Source: Saccharospirillum salsuginis (GTDB taxonomy: Bacteria; Pseudomonadota; Gammaproteobacteria; Pseudomonadales; Natronospirillaceae). From it: DNA of 64,000 nt. The notes below the pieces were generated by a model. The model ran no database searches. It was not told where the DNA came from and saw nothing but the letters and a program-made list of their open reading frames with translations. A program made the translations under genes and the position numbers. The stretch covers positions 124,001-188,000 of the forward strand of contig NZ_BMXR01000003.1 of NCBI RefSeq assembly GCF_014651855.1, read 5' to 3'. Shown here in pieces: positions 40,741-49,798 of the stretch (position 1 is the stretch's first letter; every line of letters starts with the position of its first letter).

Positions 40741-41562
40741 TCAGTGCAGTGGAGTGTCTCCGGGCAGCTCGATCTCCAGCGCCACCGGCAGATGATCCGA
40801 CAGCGGAAAATCGAGAACCCCCATTTTGACGATCTGGAGATGCTGACTGACCAGGATATGGTCCAGGCAGCGTTGTGGTTGCCAGCTGGGGAAGGTGGCC
40901 CGCGCGTGCGCGGATTTGAGTCCGCAATCCTTCAACGGCGAGTCGTAGAGCAAACGCAGACTGTGGGTGTTCATATCGCCCATCAGGATAACGTGGTGGT
41001 ATTGCTGGATCAGGTTGCGAATAAACCGTAATTGCTGGTCCTGGGTCCGCTTGCCGAGCGCCAGGTGCATCATGACGACCAGCAACGGATCCTCGTCACC
41101 GAGCTGGCAGGCGATGGCGCCGCGCCCGCGCGGGCCGGGCAGGGTGTGCATGTCGATGGTGTGCGGCTCGAAACGGCTGATCACACCGTTGCTGTGCTGG
41201 GCGAAGCGACCGAGATTGCGGTTGAGTTGCTGAAACCAGTAGGGCTGTCCGGAATGCTCGGCCAGGTATTCGACCTGGTTGACGAAGCCGCTGCGAAAAC
41301 TGCCACCGTCGACTTCCTGCAGAGCGACGACATCGAAGTGGCGGACCAGGTCACTGATTTTATTGAGATTGTCGAGACGGGACCGGCAGGGCCAGACGTG
41401 TTGCCAGGATTTGAACAGGTAATCCTGGTAGCGGCGGGTATGGATGCCGACCTGGATGTTGTAACTGAGCAGACTCAGGTGATTGGGGCTGCGCTTTTGG
41501 AAAAAATCATCGGGAGCGCTGAGTTGGACCGGAAACTGACTGGGCGCAACAGCGCTTTTCAT
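40741..41562 (-). CDS. endonuclease/exonuclease/phosphatase family protein
   Basis: 273 residues from ATG 41562 (GAGGG upstream). Motifs of the EEP (DNase I-like) fold: LSLLSYNIQVG, VVALQEVDGG, MMHLALGKRTQDQQL, HHVILMGDMNTHS and CLDHILVS, ending DFPLSDHLPVALEIEL. No signal peptide. The family cleaves phosphodiesters in nucleic acids or lipids; the substrate is not known. Upstream of dsbA on the same strand in the gene order seen in pseudomonads (engB - cytochrome c4 - dsbA - EEP). Confidence 0.9.
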   Translation of the reverse strand: MKSAVAPSQFPVQLSAPDDFFQKRSPNHLSLLSYNIQVGIHTRRYQDYLFKSWQHVWPCRSRLDNLNKISDLVRHFDVVALQEVDGGSFRSGFVNQVEYLAEHSGQPYWFQQLNRNLGRFAQHSNGVISRFEPHTIDMHTLPGPRGRGAIACQLGDEDPLLVVMMHLALGKRTQDQQLRFIRNLIQQYHHVILMGDMNTHSLRLLYDSPLKDCGLKSAHARATFPSWQPQRCLDHILVSQHLQIVKMGVLDFPLSDHLPVALEIELPGDTPLH

Positions 41563-41590
41563 GGAATAACCCTCATCTGAACCCCATGGA

Positions 41591-41617
41591 CCCGGCATTG
41601 CGGGGAGCGATGCCGGG
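41591..41617 (-). terminator. stem-loop between dsbA and the EEP gene
   Basis: CCCGGCAT pairs with ATGCCGGG over an 11-nt loop. No T-run follows on the minus strand, so it is a weak terminator or an attenuator. Confidence 0.4.
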
Positions 41618-41675
41618 ATGCCCGCCGGATAGCGAACATCCCCAAGTGTAGCTCAAACGGCCCGGCTATGAAGGT

Positions 41676-42305
41676 TTACTCGGACGCGTCCCGGCGAATC
41701 AGCCAGACGGCGACGTCGAACATTTTCTCGTTTCCGCCGGCGGTGCGCCCGGTCACCAGGTACTTGCCGTTGACCACCAGGCTGGGTGTGCCCTGGACTT
41801 GGCTCATTTGTGTGACCTTCTGGGCCTGGTTGACCTTGACGTTGACCGCGAAGGAGTTGGCCATGTTCAGGTACTCGTCTTCGGATACACCAAAGCGGGT
41901 GTAGAACTCGGCGAAATCCTCGTCGCTGGACAGTCGATTGCGATTGATGTGAATCTCGTTGTAAGTCGCTTGGTGGCTTTCGTCCAGTATTTCCAGAAGC
42001 TCAGCCGCGTAGTAAGCCTTCACTTCCGCAGTTTGGCGGGGGTTGAACAATACCGGTACCGGCGTGAACCGGATGTCTTCCGGCTTGGACTGTTTCCACG
42101 ATTGTACGAAGGGTTCGAGGTTAAAGCAGTGGATGCAGCTGTAGCTGAAGATCTCCATGATCTCACCGGCTTCGGAGCCCCGGTAGTTGGTCGGAATCTT
42201 TTCCGGCAGTACCTCAAAATGCTGACCAGCCTTGTATTCTTCAGCCTGGGCGAATCCCAGTGTCGCGCAGACGACAAGCGCGGCGCCAAGCAGTCGTTTG
42301 ATCAT
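41676..42305 (-). CDS. dsbA: thiol:disulfide interchange protein DsbA
   Basis: 209 residues from ATG 42305; the upstream frame has no signal-like N-terminus. A signal peptide (MIKRLLGAALVVCATLGFAQ, cleaved near AQA) leads to the thioredoxin-fold active site FSYSCIHCFNLEPF. The CxxC here is CIHC rather than the usual CPHC, and cis-Pro is in QVQGTPSLVVNGKY. It oxidises Cys pairs in periplasmic proteins. It stands next to cytochrome c4, whose haem attachment needs such oxidoreductases. Confidence 0.92.
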   Translation of the reverse strand: MIKRLLGAALVVCATLGFAQAEEYKAGQHFEVLPEKIPTNYRGSEAGEIMEIFSYSCIHCFNLEPFVQSWKQSKPEDIRFTPVPVLFNPRQTAEVKAYYAAELLEILDESHQATYNEIHINRNRLSSDEDFAEFYTRFGVSEDEYLNMANSFAVNVKVNQAQKVTQMSQVQGTPSLVVNGKYLVTGRTAGGNEKMFDVAVWLIRRDASE

Positions 42306-42374
42306 CGATGACCGTCTCCATTCAGGATGTAATAAAGGAAGCAGGCTAAACTTTGCCTGAACCCCCGACACAAA

Positions 42375-42407
42375 AAAAGCGAAGGCCCGCACGGAGCCTT
42401 CGCTTTT
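42375..42407 (-). terminator. intrinsic terminator after cytochrome c4
   Basis: AAAAGCGAAGGC (42375-42386) pairs with GCCTTCGCTTTT (42396-42407), loop of 9 nt. On the minus strand the stem is followed by a run of seven T, a classic intrinsic terminator for the cytochrome c4 gene. Confidence 0.92.
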
Positions 42408-42450
42408 CATTCTCTTTACCCCGTTTGAACCGGAGCTGAACGGCTGTACT

Positions 42451-43086
42451 TTACTGGTGCAGACCGTTGATGTAGCTGGCCAGCGCTTCGATCTCGAAGT
42501 CCTTCAGGCGGAAAGCGGTGGTCTGCATCATGCCGGAGTCACCGTCGTTCATCCGGGCGTCGTCGGACGGCTCTTCGGCGCGGTAGCCGCGGGCGAACTT
42601 GTTCAACTGGCTGGCGACGTAGTCGGCATGCTGACCGGCCAGGCGCGGGAAGGCGGCGGCTTCGATACCCTGGCCGGCCGGGTTGTGGCAGCCGGAGCAG
42701 GCCGGGACGCCGGTCTCGGGGTTACCACCGCGATACAGTTGTTCGCCGAGTTCGACCAGGCTGGGGTCGGCTTCGCCGGTGGTCATGGTTTGTTCGGCGT
42801 AGTAGGCGGCGATGTCTTCCAGCTGTTGCTGATCGTAACCGTCGAGCAGGCCGGTCATCTGGGTGACGACGCGGGCGCCGCTCTTGATGTCTTCCAGCTG
42901 TTTCAGCAGGTAGGGTTCGCCCTGGCCGGCCAGTTTGGGAAAGCTGGCGGCCGCGCTGTTGCCATCCGCACCGTGGCAGCCAGCGCAGGTGGCTGTGAGC
43001 TGTTCGCCGCGTTCGGCGTTACCTTCGGCTGAGGCCAGACCGGTGAACCCGGCAAGCATTACAAGGCCTACGATCAGTTTCTTCAT
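42451..43086 (-). CDS. diheme cytochrome c4
   Basis: 211 residues with a signal peptide (MKKLIVGLVMLAGFTGLASA). Two CxxCH motifs, CAGCHG (about residue 34) and CSGCHN (about 130), in two homologous halves with Met ligands in MTGLLDGYDQ and TAFRLKDFE, match cytochrome c4. It transfers electrons in the periplasm, often to terminal oxidases such as the caa3 enzyme further on in this window. It is next to dsbA and divergent from engB. Confidence 0.93.
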   Translation of the reverse strand: MKKLIVGLVMLAGFTGLASAEGNAERGEQLTATCAGCHGADGNSAAASFPKLAGQGEPYLLKQLEDIKSGARVVTQMTGLLDGYDQQQLEDIAAYYAEQTMTTGEADPSLVELGEQLYRGGNPETGVPACSGCHNPAGQGIEAAAFPRLAGQHADYVASQLNKFARGYRAEEPSDDARMNDGDSGMMQTTAFRLKDFEIEALASYINGLHQ

Positions 43087-43164
43087 GTCGCGTCCCGCAA
43101 GTCAAAATGAATGTGACATTTCGCCGCCGGTCCCCTCTGTCATAACCGGTTTGCAGCGACGTCG

Positions 43165-43192
43165 TTGGCAAAATATCGGGGCATTATATAGA
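43165..43192 (+). promoter_or_regulatory. candidate promoter in the engB upstream region
   Basis: TTGGCA (43165-43170), 16-bp spacer, TATAGA (43187-43192). It lies 289 bp before engB in the 394-bp gap shared with cytochrome c4; the repeat H follows. Confidence 0.4.
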
Positions 43193-43299
43193 CAGGGACC
43201 TGTCATGAGAAGAAACCCCTTGATTTGGATGGATATTTTTCCACCAATCGTTGGTTCAGTGGCTGGGTTGGCTTCGGCTGGGTTTGCCTGGGAGGTCGG

Positions 43300-43397
43300 A
43301 ACCCGCGCCCGACACCAGGGGATGCTCTTCCGGGGGCCGCTGTGGACGGGTTTACGGCGGTCCCTGGAAGAGCGCGCCCTGGCCCCGGCCGCGGGTT
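43300..43397. repeat. class-1 compound palindrome, copy H (degenerate loop)
   Basis: AACCCGCG/CGCGGGTT at the ends (43300-43307, 43390-43397), CCAGGG/CCCTGG (43315-43320, 43377-43382) and GCTCTTCC/GGAAGAGC (43324-43331, 43366-43373) together form a stem with internal loops. The loop keeps GTGGACGGGTTTACGGCGG but lacks the hairpin and first CAT, so it is a shortened derivative. It fills most of the gap upstream of engB. Confidence 0.75.
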
Positions 43398-43480
43398 AAT
43401 GGCACCCAATACAACCGTGAAAGGCGTAACCGAGGCACAATAAGGTACAATGGCGGTTTTGGAAGCCTAAGCACATTCCT

Positions 43481-44089
43481 ATGTCTGCCATACGTTTTGA
43501 TTCAGCCCGGTTTCTGACCAGTGCCCAGATGTTGTCACAGTGCCCCGAGGATGAGGGGTTTGAAGTGGCGTTCGCCGGGCGATCCAACGCCGGGAAGAGC
43601 AGTGCGCTGAATACGCTGACCCGTAACTCCAAGCTGGCGCGGACGTCGAAGACGCCAGGTCGGACCCAGTTGATCAACTTCTTTACCCTCTCCGACGGCC
43701 AGAGCCGGTTGGTGGATCTGCCCGGCTACGGGTACGCCAAGGTGAACCGGGAAATGAAGCAGGACTGGGAGAACTACATCGGCGAGTATTTGGCCGAGCG
43801 CCGCAGTCTGACCGGTTTGATCCTGCTGATGGACATTCGTCATCCGATGACAGAGTTCGACGAGATGATGGTGCGCTGGAGCATCGAGACCGAGATGCCG
43901 CTGCGGGTGCTGTTGACCAAAAGCGACAAATTGAAGAAGGGACCGGCGAAAAACGCCTTCCTGACCGTGCGGAACCAGCTGGAGTCCCAGGCCAACTGGC
44001 TGTCGGTGCAGATGTTCAGTTCCCTGAAGAAAGAAGGGGTTCAGGAGCTCGAAGCCTGGCTCAGATCGCGACTGGCTGACGAGTCCTGA
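43481..44089 (+). CDS. engB: ribosome biogenesis GTPase EngB (YihA/YsxC)
   Basis: 202 residues. G1 [14 protein letters not shown]3 [10 protein letters not shown] and G4 [11 protein letters not shown] identify EngB, a GTPase needed for 50S assembly. It precedes yheV by 65 bp and is divergent from cytochrome c4, the same order seen in pseudomonads. Confidence 0.95.
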   Translation: MSAIRFDSARFLTSAQMLSQCPEDEGFEVAFAGRSNAGKSSALNTLTRNSKLARTSKTPGRTQLINFFTLSDGQSRLVDLPGYGYAKVNREMKQDWENYIGEYLAERRSLTGLILLMDIRHPMTEFDEMMVRWSIETEMPLRVLLTKSDKLKKGPAKNAFLTVRNQLESQANWLSVQMFSSLKKEGVQELEAWLRSRLADES

Positions 44090-44154
44090 CCGCCTGGTCC
44101 AGTATGACGATCCACGGTCCGGTCGTTATAATGCCCGTTTTATAGAGAGGCCCT

Positions 44155-44406
44155 ATGTCGATTCGATTTATTGCCGGTGCCGTCTGCCCGCGATGCGGTG
44201 AGATGGATACGCTCAAAGCCGGTACCGAAGACGACGGAAACACCCTGGTGCGCGAATGCGTCGATTGCGGTTACATCGATCGCATCAGCCAGGGGATCAA
44301 CACGCCGAAGGAAGTGGACACCCGGGTGACTCCGAAACAACCGGAACCCGATGACACCGACGCCATCCCTGTAAAAATCATCGATCCCAACGCTCGAGAG
44401 GAATAA
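44155..44406 (+). CDS. yheV: YheV-family zinc ribbon protein
   Basis: 83 residues. [17 protein letters not shown] then [13 protein letters not shown] gives four Cys in a zinc ribbon; the N-terminus RFIAGAxCP is the YheV family start. AGAGAGG is well placed upstream. It is 5 bp before purE. Function unknown. Confidence 0.88.
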   Translation: MSIRFIAGAVCPRCGEMDTLKAGTEDDGNTLVRECVDCGYIDRISQGINTPKEVDTRVTPKQPEPDDTDAIPVKIIDPNAREE

Positions 44407-44411
44407 TCGCA

Positions 44412-44918
44412 GTGTCCGACGCTCAGTCCGCGGCCATCAAGGTCGGTATTATTATGGGTTCCCAGTCCGACTGGGCCACTATGAGCCACACCGCCGATAC
44501 CCTGAAGTCTCTGGGTATCCCGTTCGAAAGCCGCGTGGTGTCGGCCCACCGGACACCGGATTTGCTGTTCGAGTACGCCGAAGCGGCGGCCGGTCGGGGT
44601 CTGGAGGTGATCATCGCCGGGGCCGGCGGTGCGGCCCACCTGCCCGGGATGTGTGCGGCGAAGACGCATTTACCGGTACTGGGCGTGCCCGTTCAGAGCA
44701 GCATGCTCAGCGGTGTCGATTCACTGCTCAGTATCGTGCAGATGCCGGCCGGCGTACCGACGGCGACCCTGGCCATCGGTAAGGCCGGTGCGATCAACGC
44801 GGCCTTGCTGGCGGCGAGCATCCTGTCCAATCACGATGATAACGTCCGCGCGGCGCTGCTCGACTTTCGCCAGCAGCAGACCGACCGCGTTCTGGCCAAC
44901 CCCATTCCCGGAGAATAA
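44412..44918 (+). CDS. purE: N5-carboxyaminoimidazole ribonucleotide mutase
   Basis: 168 residues from GTG 44412 (AGAGGA upstream). [28 protein letters not shown] and [14 protein letters not shown] are the PurE active-site segments. It converts N5-CAIR to CAIR in purine synthesis. It is in an operon with purK, 2 bp apart. Confidence 0.97.
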   Translation: MSDAQSAAIKVGIIMGSQSDWATMSHTADTLKSLGIPFESRVVSAHRTPDLLFEYAEAAAGRGLEVIIAGAGGAAHLPGMCAAKTHLPVLGVPVQSSMLSGVDSLLSIVQMPAGVPTATLAIGKAGAINAALLAASILSNHDDNVRAALLDFRQQQTDRVLANPIPGE

Positions 44919-44920
44919 CG

Positions 44921-46012
44921 ATGCGCATCGGAGTGATCGGTGGCGGCCAGTTGGGTCGCATGATGGCGATGGCGGCGACGCCGCTGGGTATTCACATGGC
45001 GTTTCTGGACCCGAACAAGGGCGCCTGTGCCGGCGATGTCGGTTTGCTGGTGGAAGGCGCCTACGACGACCATTACGAGATCCGCGAGCTGATCAAGCAT
45101 TCCGATCGCATCACTTTCGAGTTCGAGAACGTGCCGCCGGAGACGGTGGCGTTTATCGCTGACCAGGTGCCGGTTTATCCGTCGGCTCTGGCGCTGGAGA
45201 CGGCGCGTGACCGTTGGCTGGAAAAGAACCTGTTTCAACGGCTGGACATCGCCACGGCGCCGGTCGCCGACATCGGCAGCCAGGACGATCTGGATCGTGC
45301 CGTCGAACGCATCGGGCTACCGGCCGTACTGAAAACCCGGACGATGGGCTACGACGGCAAGGGCCAGAAAATCCTCCGTACGACCGACGACGCAGCCGGT
45401 GCGTTCGAAGAGCTGGGCTCGGTACCGATGATTCTGGAAGGCTTTATCGATTTCGACTACGAAGTCTCCTGCATCGGCGTGCGTTCGGCCAATGGGGATT
45501 TGGCGTTCTATCCGCTGACGCGCAACGAACACCGCAACGCCATTTTGCACCGCAGCGAGCCGGTGGCCGATCATCCGTTGCAGGCCACGGCCGAAACCGC
45601 GGTCGGTCAGGTGATGGCGGCGCTGGATTATGTCGGCGTGCTGGCTTTCGAATTTTTCGTGGTCGGTGATCGCTTGCTGGCCAACGAAATTGCCCCGCGT
45701 GTGCACAATTCCGGTCACTGGACCATCGAGGGCAGCACCTGCAGTCAGTTCGAAAACCACATCCGCGCCGTCGCCGACCTGCCGCTGGGTCATACCGGTC
45801 GGATCACGCCGTCGGTGATGTACAACCTGGTCGGTGCCCTGCCGTCGCGCGAGGCCGTGTTAGCCATCCCCGGCACCCATTGGCACGATTATAGGAAAGA
45901 CCCGCGACCGGGGCGGAAGATCGGGCACATCACGGTAACGGCGGCCACGCCGGCCGAGCTCGAAGAGCGTTGCGCTCAGCTCGACCCCCTGTTGTGTAAC
46001 GACCTGGGGTGA
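44921..46012 (+). CDS. purK: N5-carboxyaminoimidazole ribonucleotide synthase
   Basis: 363 residues, ATP-grasp fold. GVIGGGQLGRMMAMAA, FEFENVPPETVAF, TRTMGYDGKGQKIL and NEIAPRVHNSGHWTIE are typical of PurK, which makes N5-CAIR from AIR, bicarbonate and ATP. It works with PurE just upstream. Confidence 0.97.
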   Translation: MRIGVIGGGQLGRMMAMAATPLGIHMAFLDPNKGACAGDVGLLVEGAYDDHYEIRELIKHSDRITFEFENVPPETVAFIADQVPVYPSALALETARDRWLEKNLFQRLDIATAPVADIGSQDDLDRAVERIGLPAVLKTRTMGYDGKGQKILRTTDDAAGAFEELGSVPMILEGFIDFDYEVSCIGVRSANGDLAFYPLTRNEHRNAILHRSEPVADHPLQATAETAVGQVMAALDYVGVLAFEFFVVGDRLLANEIAPRVHNSGHWTIEGSTCSQFENHIRAVADLPLGHTGRITPSVMYNLVGALPSREAVLAIPGTHWHDYRKDPRPGRKIGHITVTAATPAELEERCAQLDPLLCNDLG

Positions 46013-46017
46013 AACGG

Positions 46018-46134
46018 GTAGGGCAGAAGAGGCTACGCCGACATCTGCCGTGGGTAGGATGCGGTGCTAATGGTTAATCCAGTGGCTGGTTATCTTAAGG
46101 TCGGCAGATATCGGCGTAGCCTCTTCTGCCCTAC
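46018..46134. repeat. class-2 inverted repeat, copy I
   Basis: Arms of 33 bp (46018-46050 and 46102-46134) pair in 32 positions, bounded by GTAGGGCAGAAG and CTTCTGCCCTAC. The central 51 bp are unrelated to the other copies. It lies between the convergent purK and the unknown gene at 46154, where it could serve as a bidirectional terminator. Confidence 0.85.
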
Positions 46135-46153
46135 AAAACAAAGCCTCAGCCCG

Positions 46154-46861
46154 TTACACAAATACCATCTTCAAACCGTGGCGCTGGGCCAGGCAGGGCC
46201 AGGGCCGTTCGGGATCGGTCACCAGGGTGTCGACATTGTCCACCGGCCCGGCCAGACCCGGCAAACCGTCGATGATTTCCATCCCCGCCAGATCCAGCCG
46301 GTTGGCGTAACCATCCCCGATCAGGGTATGCACCATCAGGTTGGCCAGTGCCATGTCCCAGCTCAGCAACGGCCGGCCGCTGTGCAGGCGCAACCGATCG
46401 TGCATTTCCTCCAGCAGCCGTTGTCCGAAATACACCTTGTCGAGCACGCCCACCATGCCGTAGTCCAGGCGCTGCGGGTCGATGGCGGCGAAAAACTGAT
46501 CCAGGATGGCGGTCAGTTGGGCCATGGCCGACGTGCGCTCCAGGGAATCGCAAATACCGTCCGCTTCGGCCAATAGAACCGGCAACAGCAATACATACTG
46601 ATGCAGCATGGCCGAGAGCCGTTCCTCCGGCTCGCCATGTTCCACGATAAAGACGTTCGGGTGTTTTTGGTAAAACTTGTCCAGAAACCGCTTCAGGCTG
46701 GTCTGACTGTCCGGAGCGTCCAGTGCGTTGTTCAATACGGTATTGATGTGACTCGATGACATGGGCAGCGGCCCCTTACCACGATAACACTCAGGTTCCG
46801 ATGCCGTAGCGCGAGCATCGAAGTTCCCTGTTTCCAGGTTCCGAAAATGATCCAAAGCCAT
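46154..46861 (-). CDS. hypothetical protein
   Basis: 235 residues from ATG 46861, with AGGA seven bases upstream; ATG 46762 is an alternative that removes a poorly structured N-terminus. Composition is helical with charged stretches (FLDKFYQKHPNVFIVEHG, LDQFFAAIDPQRLDYG). No signal peptide or membrane segment. I do not recognise the family. It is convergent with purK and follows the class-2 repeat I. Confidence 0.65.
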   Translation of the reverse strand: MALDHFRNLETGNFDARATASEPECYRGKGPLPMSSSHINTVLNNALDAPDSQTSLKRFLDKFYQKHPNVFIVEHGEPEERLSAMLHQYVLLLPVLLAEADGICDSLERTSAMAQLTAILDQFFAAIDPQRLDYGMVGVLDKVYFGQRLLEEMHDRLRLHSGRPLLSWDMALANLMVHTLIGDGYANRLDLAGMEIIDGLPGLAGPVDNVDTLVTDPERPWPCLAQRHGLKMVFV

Positions 46862-46949
46862 ACTCATATCCTGACCATATGATCGGAGTGTAGCTTAGAC
46901 AGGGCTTATTGCCCGTTCGAGCCCCGAAAAAATTCAGGAAAATCAACGA

Positions 46950-48308
46950 TCAGCGTTTGGTTTGTGAAACCGTCGACAGTGCATTTGTGTCCGCCCTGGT
47001 CGTTCCAGGGCGAACCCGGAACCAAAAGATCGCCAGCATCCACATCGATCGGGTCAGGAACAGCAGCGAAAATCCGAACCACAGCCAGTGGTTGCCCGGG
47101 GGTAGCCACTGGCTGGCCACAATAAAGACCACGAAGCCCGCGATGACGCCGTTGCGCATGTCCGAGGTGCGTCGCGCGCCGATGAAGACGCCGTCCAGCC
47201 AGAATGCCAGCCCGCCGATGACCGGCAGCAGAGTGATCCAGAATCGGTAGCGGTCGGCCTGCTGTTGCAGATCCGGTTGGCTGGTCAGCAAATCGATGAT
47301 GACCCCGCCGAGGGCACCGAACGTCAATGTCATCAGCGCCATCAGTCCGGCGGCGGACCACCCCGTTGTCCACAGGACCTGCGACAGCAAACGCGGACTG
47401 CCACGCCCGGTCGCCATCCCCACCTGGGCTTCGGCCGCCGCCGCACTGCCGTCCAGGGTGTTGGAGATCAGCGTCAGGAAGGTCAGCAGAATGGCGTTGC
47501 CGGCCAACACCAGATCACCCAATTGGGCGCCCAAACGATTGAACCAGGCAAATCCCAGCAGGAGTAGAAAGGTGCGCAGGAACAGGCTGAAACTCACCGA
47601 GAAGATGGCCCGATAGGCGCTCAGGCGCGTCAACAGATCCCGATCCAGCCCCGGTGCCAGCCCTTTCAGTGTCTTGCGCAGCGTGATCAGCACCAGAGCC
47701 AGGGCCAGGTACTCGCTGATCACGGTACCCAGCGCGATGCCGTCGGTGGTCATGCCGACGCCATAGACCAGCACCACGTTCAGGACCAGATTCACCATCT
47801 GCGCCAGCGAGACGGTGTAGAGGCTGATGCGCGTATTCTGCAGACCGGTGAAAAAACCGAGCAACATGGTGTTGAAGACCTGGGCCGGCACGCCCCAGAT
47901 GCGGATGCTCAGGTACAGGTCCGCCTGCGCGGTAACCTCGGCCGAGGCGCCCATGAACGCCAGCCCGTGATCGATCAGCCAGCCATGGCTGAGCACCACC
48001 AGAGAGATCAGACCGAGAGCCACCAGGCTGTACTGGGCCAACTGAGTACGCACACGGCCGGCGTCCCGCGCCCCCCAGGCCTGGGATGTGAAGCCGGACA
48101 GCCCCATCGACAGGAAATTGAAGCCCCAGAACACGAAAGCCATCAGACTGGACCCCAGCGCCACACCGGCCAGGTAGACACTGTCATCCAGGTGCCCGAG
48201 TACGGCCGTGTCGACCAGGCCAAGCAACGGCAGCGACAGATTGGCCAGCATGACCGGCCACATCAGCCCCCAGGTGCGTACCCAGGCCTGGCGCGGAATG
48301 TTTCTCAT
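46950..48308 (-). CDS. MATE-family multidrug exporter (DinF-like)
   Basis: 452 residues from ATG 48308 (AGGA 9 bp upstream). Twelve hydrophobic segments are visible. The start RTWGLMWPVMLANLSLPLLGLVDTAVLGHL and FWGFNFLSMGLSGFTSQAWG fit DinF-type MATE transporters, which export cationic drugs by cation antiport. It is the last gene before the long cox promoter region and is divergent from coxB. Confidence 0.9.
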   Translation of the reverse strand: MRNIPRQAWVRTWGLMWPVMLANLSLPLLGLVDTAVLGHLDDSVYLAGVALGSSLMAFVFWGFNFLSMGLSGFTSQAWGARDAGRVRTQLAQYSLVALGLISLVVLSHGWLIDHGLAFMGASAEVTAQADLYLSIRIWGVPAQVFNTMLLGFFTGLQNTRISLYTVSLAQMVNLVLNVVLVYGVGMTTDGIALGTVISEYLALALVLITLRKTLKGLAPGLDRDLLTRLSAYRAIFSVSFSLFLRTFLLLLGFAWFNRLGAQLGDLVLAGNAILLTFLTLISNTLDGSAAAAEAQVGMATGRGSPRLLSQVLWTTGWSAAGLMALMTLTFGALGGVIIDLLTSQPDLQQQADRYRFWITLLPVIGGLAFWLDGVFIGARRTSDMRNGVIAGFVVFIVASQWLPPGNHWLWFGFSLLFLTRSMWMLAIFWFRVRPGTTRADTNALSTVSQTKR

Positions 48309-48441
48309 TGACACAGTTCCTGTTCGAGGGACCCTTGCGAGCAAAAAAAGAATGGCGCCATAATTGCGCTAACGTCTTGTTTTTACAAATAAAATTGACG
48401 AATGACCGGGGTTTATAACTGAGTCGCCCGGTAACAGACGC

Positions 48442-48471
48442 TTGGGTTTTAAAAATATCCGTGTTTATACT
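48442..48471 (+). promoter_or_regulatory. candidate promoter for the cox operon
   Basis: TTGGGT (48442-48447), 18-bp spacer, TATACT (48466-48471), about 185 bp before coxB. The 348-bp gap between the MATE and coxB genes has no ORF; a small GGCAC-CGTC-GTGCC hairpin lies near 48558 in the leader. Confidence 0.5.
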
Positions 48472-48656
48472 AACTTCGACCGTTTCTGAATCGGGTTAAC
48501 CGGGGTTTCTGGATCGGCGTACGACAAGAGAGTGGCGGGGTCTCACCGACCTGGCCATGGGCACCGTCGTGCCGTGCAGTACCAGAGACGGCCAGGGAAT
48601 CGAACAACCATTCCCCATCCGGTACTCCCTATACAATAACAATGCAGAGGTGAAGG

Positions 48657-49787
48657 ATGCAGACAAGGCTGCTTCGAGGGCTTTTTGCCCTTATGGCGAT
48701 GCTGCTCGGGTCCTGGGCTCAGGCCGACTGGACATTGAACATGCCCAAGGGCGTGACGGACATCAGCCAGGAAGTGTACGGGTTGCACATGCTCACATTC
48801 TGGGTGTGCGTGATCATCGGCATCATCGTATTCGGGGTGATGTTCTATGCGATGTTCAAGCATCGTAAATCCAAGGGCGCCGTTTCGGCCAATTTCCACG
48901 AAAGCACCAAGGTGGAACTGGCCTGGACATTGATCCCGGCGGTGGTGATTTTCGCCATCGGCGTGAAGGCCACCTATACCCTGGCGGATATGTACAACAC
49001 CGACGACTCGGAACTGACCGTCGAGATCACCGGGTACCAATGGAAGTGGCGGTACCGGTATCTGAACGACGATCCGAACGCCGAGGTCAGTTTCTTCTCC
49101 AATCTCGCGACCTCCCGCGACGAGATCAACAACCGCCTCGACAAGAACGAGAATTACCTGCTCGAGGTGGACGAGCCCCTGGTGCTGCCGGTTGATCAAA
49201 AGGTCCGTTTCGTGCTCACCGCGGCCGATGTCATCCATTCCTGGTGGGTGCCGCAACTGGGCGTCAAGAAAGATGCCATTCCCGGCATCGCCAACGAAGC
49301 CTGGACCATCATCAATGAGACCGGCACCTACCGTGGCCAGTGCACCGAGCTGTGCGGCAAGGACCACGGCTTCATGCCGGTCGTGGTCGAAGCCGTGCCC
49401 CAGGAGGAATTCGACACCTGGCTGGCCGGCAAACAGGAAGAAGCGCGCAAGCTGGCCGAGTTGACCGAGAAAGACTGGACCATGGATGAACTCATGGAAC
49501 GGGGTCGCCAGGCCTATCAAACCACCTGCGCGGCCTGTCACGGTCAGAATGGCGAAGGCGCCGGCTTCCCGGCTCTGGCGGGCAGTGCCATTGCCACCGG
49601 CCCGGTCGAAGACCACATCGACATCGTTGTGAACGGTGTGAACGGTACGGCCATGCAGGCGTTCGGCGCCCAGCTGAGCGAGGTCGATATCGCCGCCATC
49701 ATCACCTACGAACGCAACGCCTGGGGTAACAACGTCGGCGACATGGTCACGCCGGTCGATATCCTCAACTACAACGCCGGCCAATAA
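48657..49787 (+). CDS. coxB: cytochrome c oxidase subunit II with C-terminal cytochrome c
   Basis: 376 residues. Signal peptide (LLRGLFALMAMLLGSWAQA), two transmembrane helices, and the CuA site: DVIHSWWVP (His), GQCTELCGKDHGF (two Cys, His), then Met in FMPVVVEA. From about residue 280 a fused c-type cytochrome domain has CAACHG, so this is a caa3-type subunit. Electrons enter at CuA. First gene of the operon. Confidence 0.96.
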   Translation: MQTRLLRGLFALMAMLLGSWAQADWTLNMPKGVTDISQEVYGLHMLTFWVCVIIGIIVFGVMFYAMFKHRKSKGAVSANFHESTKVELAWTLIPAVVIFAIGVKATYTLADMYNTDDSELTVEITGYQWKWRYRYLNDDPNAEVSFFSNLATSRDEINNRLDKNENYLLEVDEPLVLPVDQKVRFVLTAADVIHSWWVPQLGVKKDAIPGIANEAWTIINETGTYRGQCTELCGKDHGFMPVVVEAVPQEEFDTWLAGKQEEARKLAELTEKDWTMDELMERGRQAYQTTCAACHGQNGEGAGFPALAGSAIATGPVEDHIDIVVNGVNGTAMQAFGAQLSEVDIAAIITYERNAWGNNVGDMVTPVDILNYNAGQ

Positions 49788-49798
49788 GGAGAAGTGAC

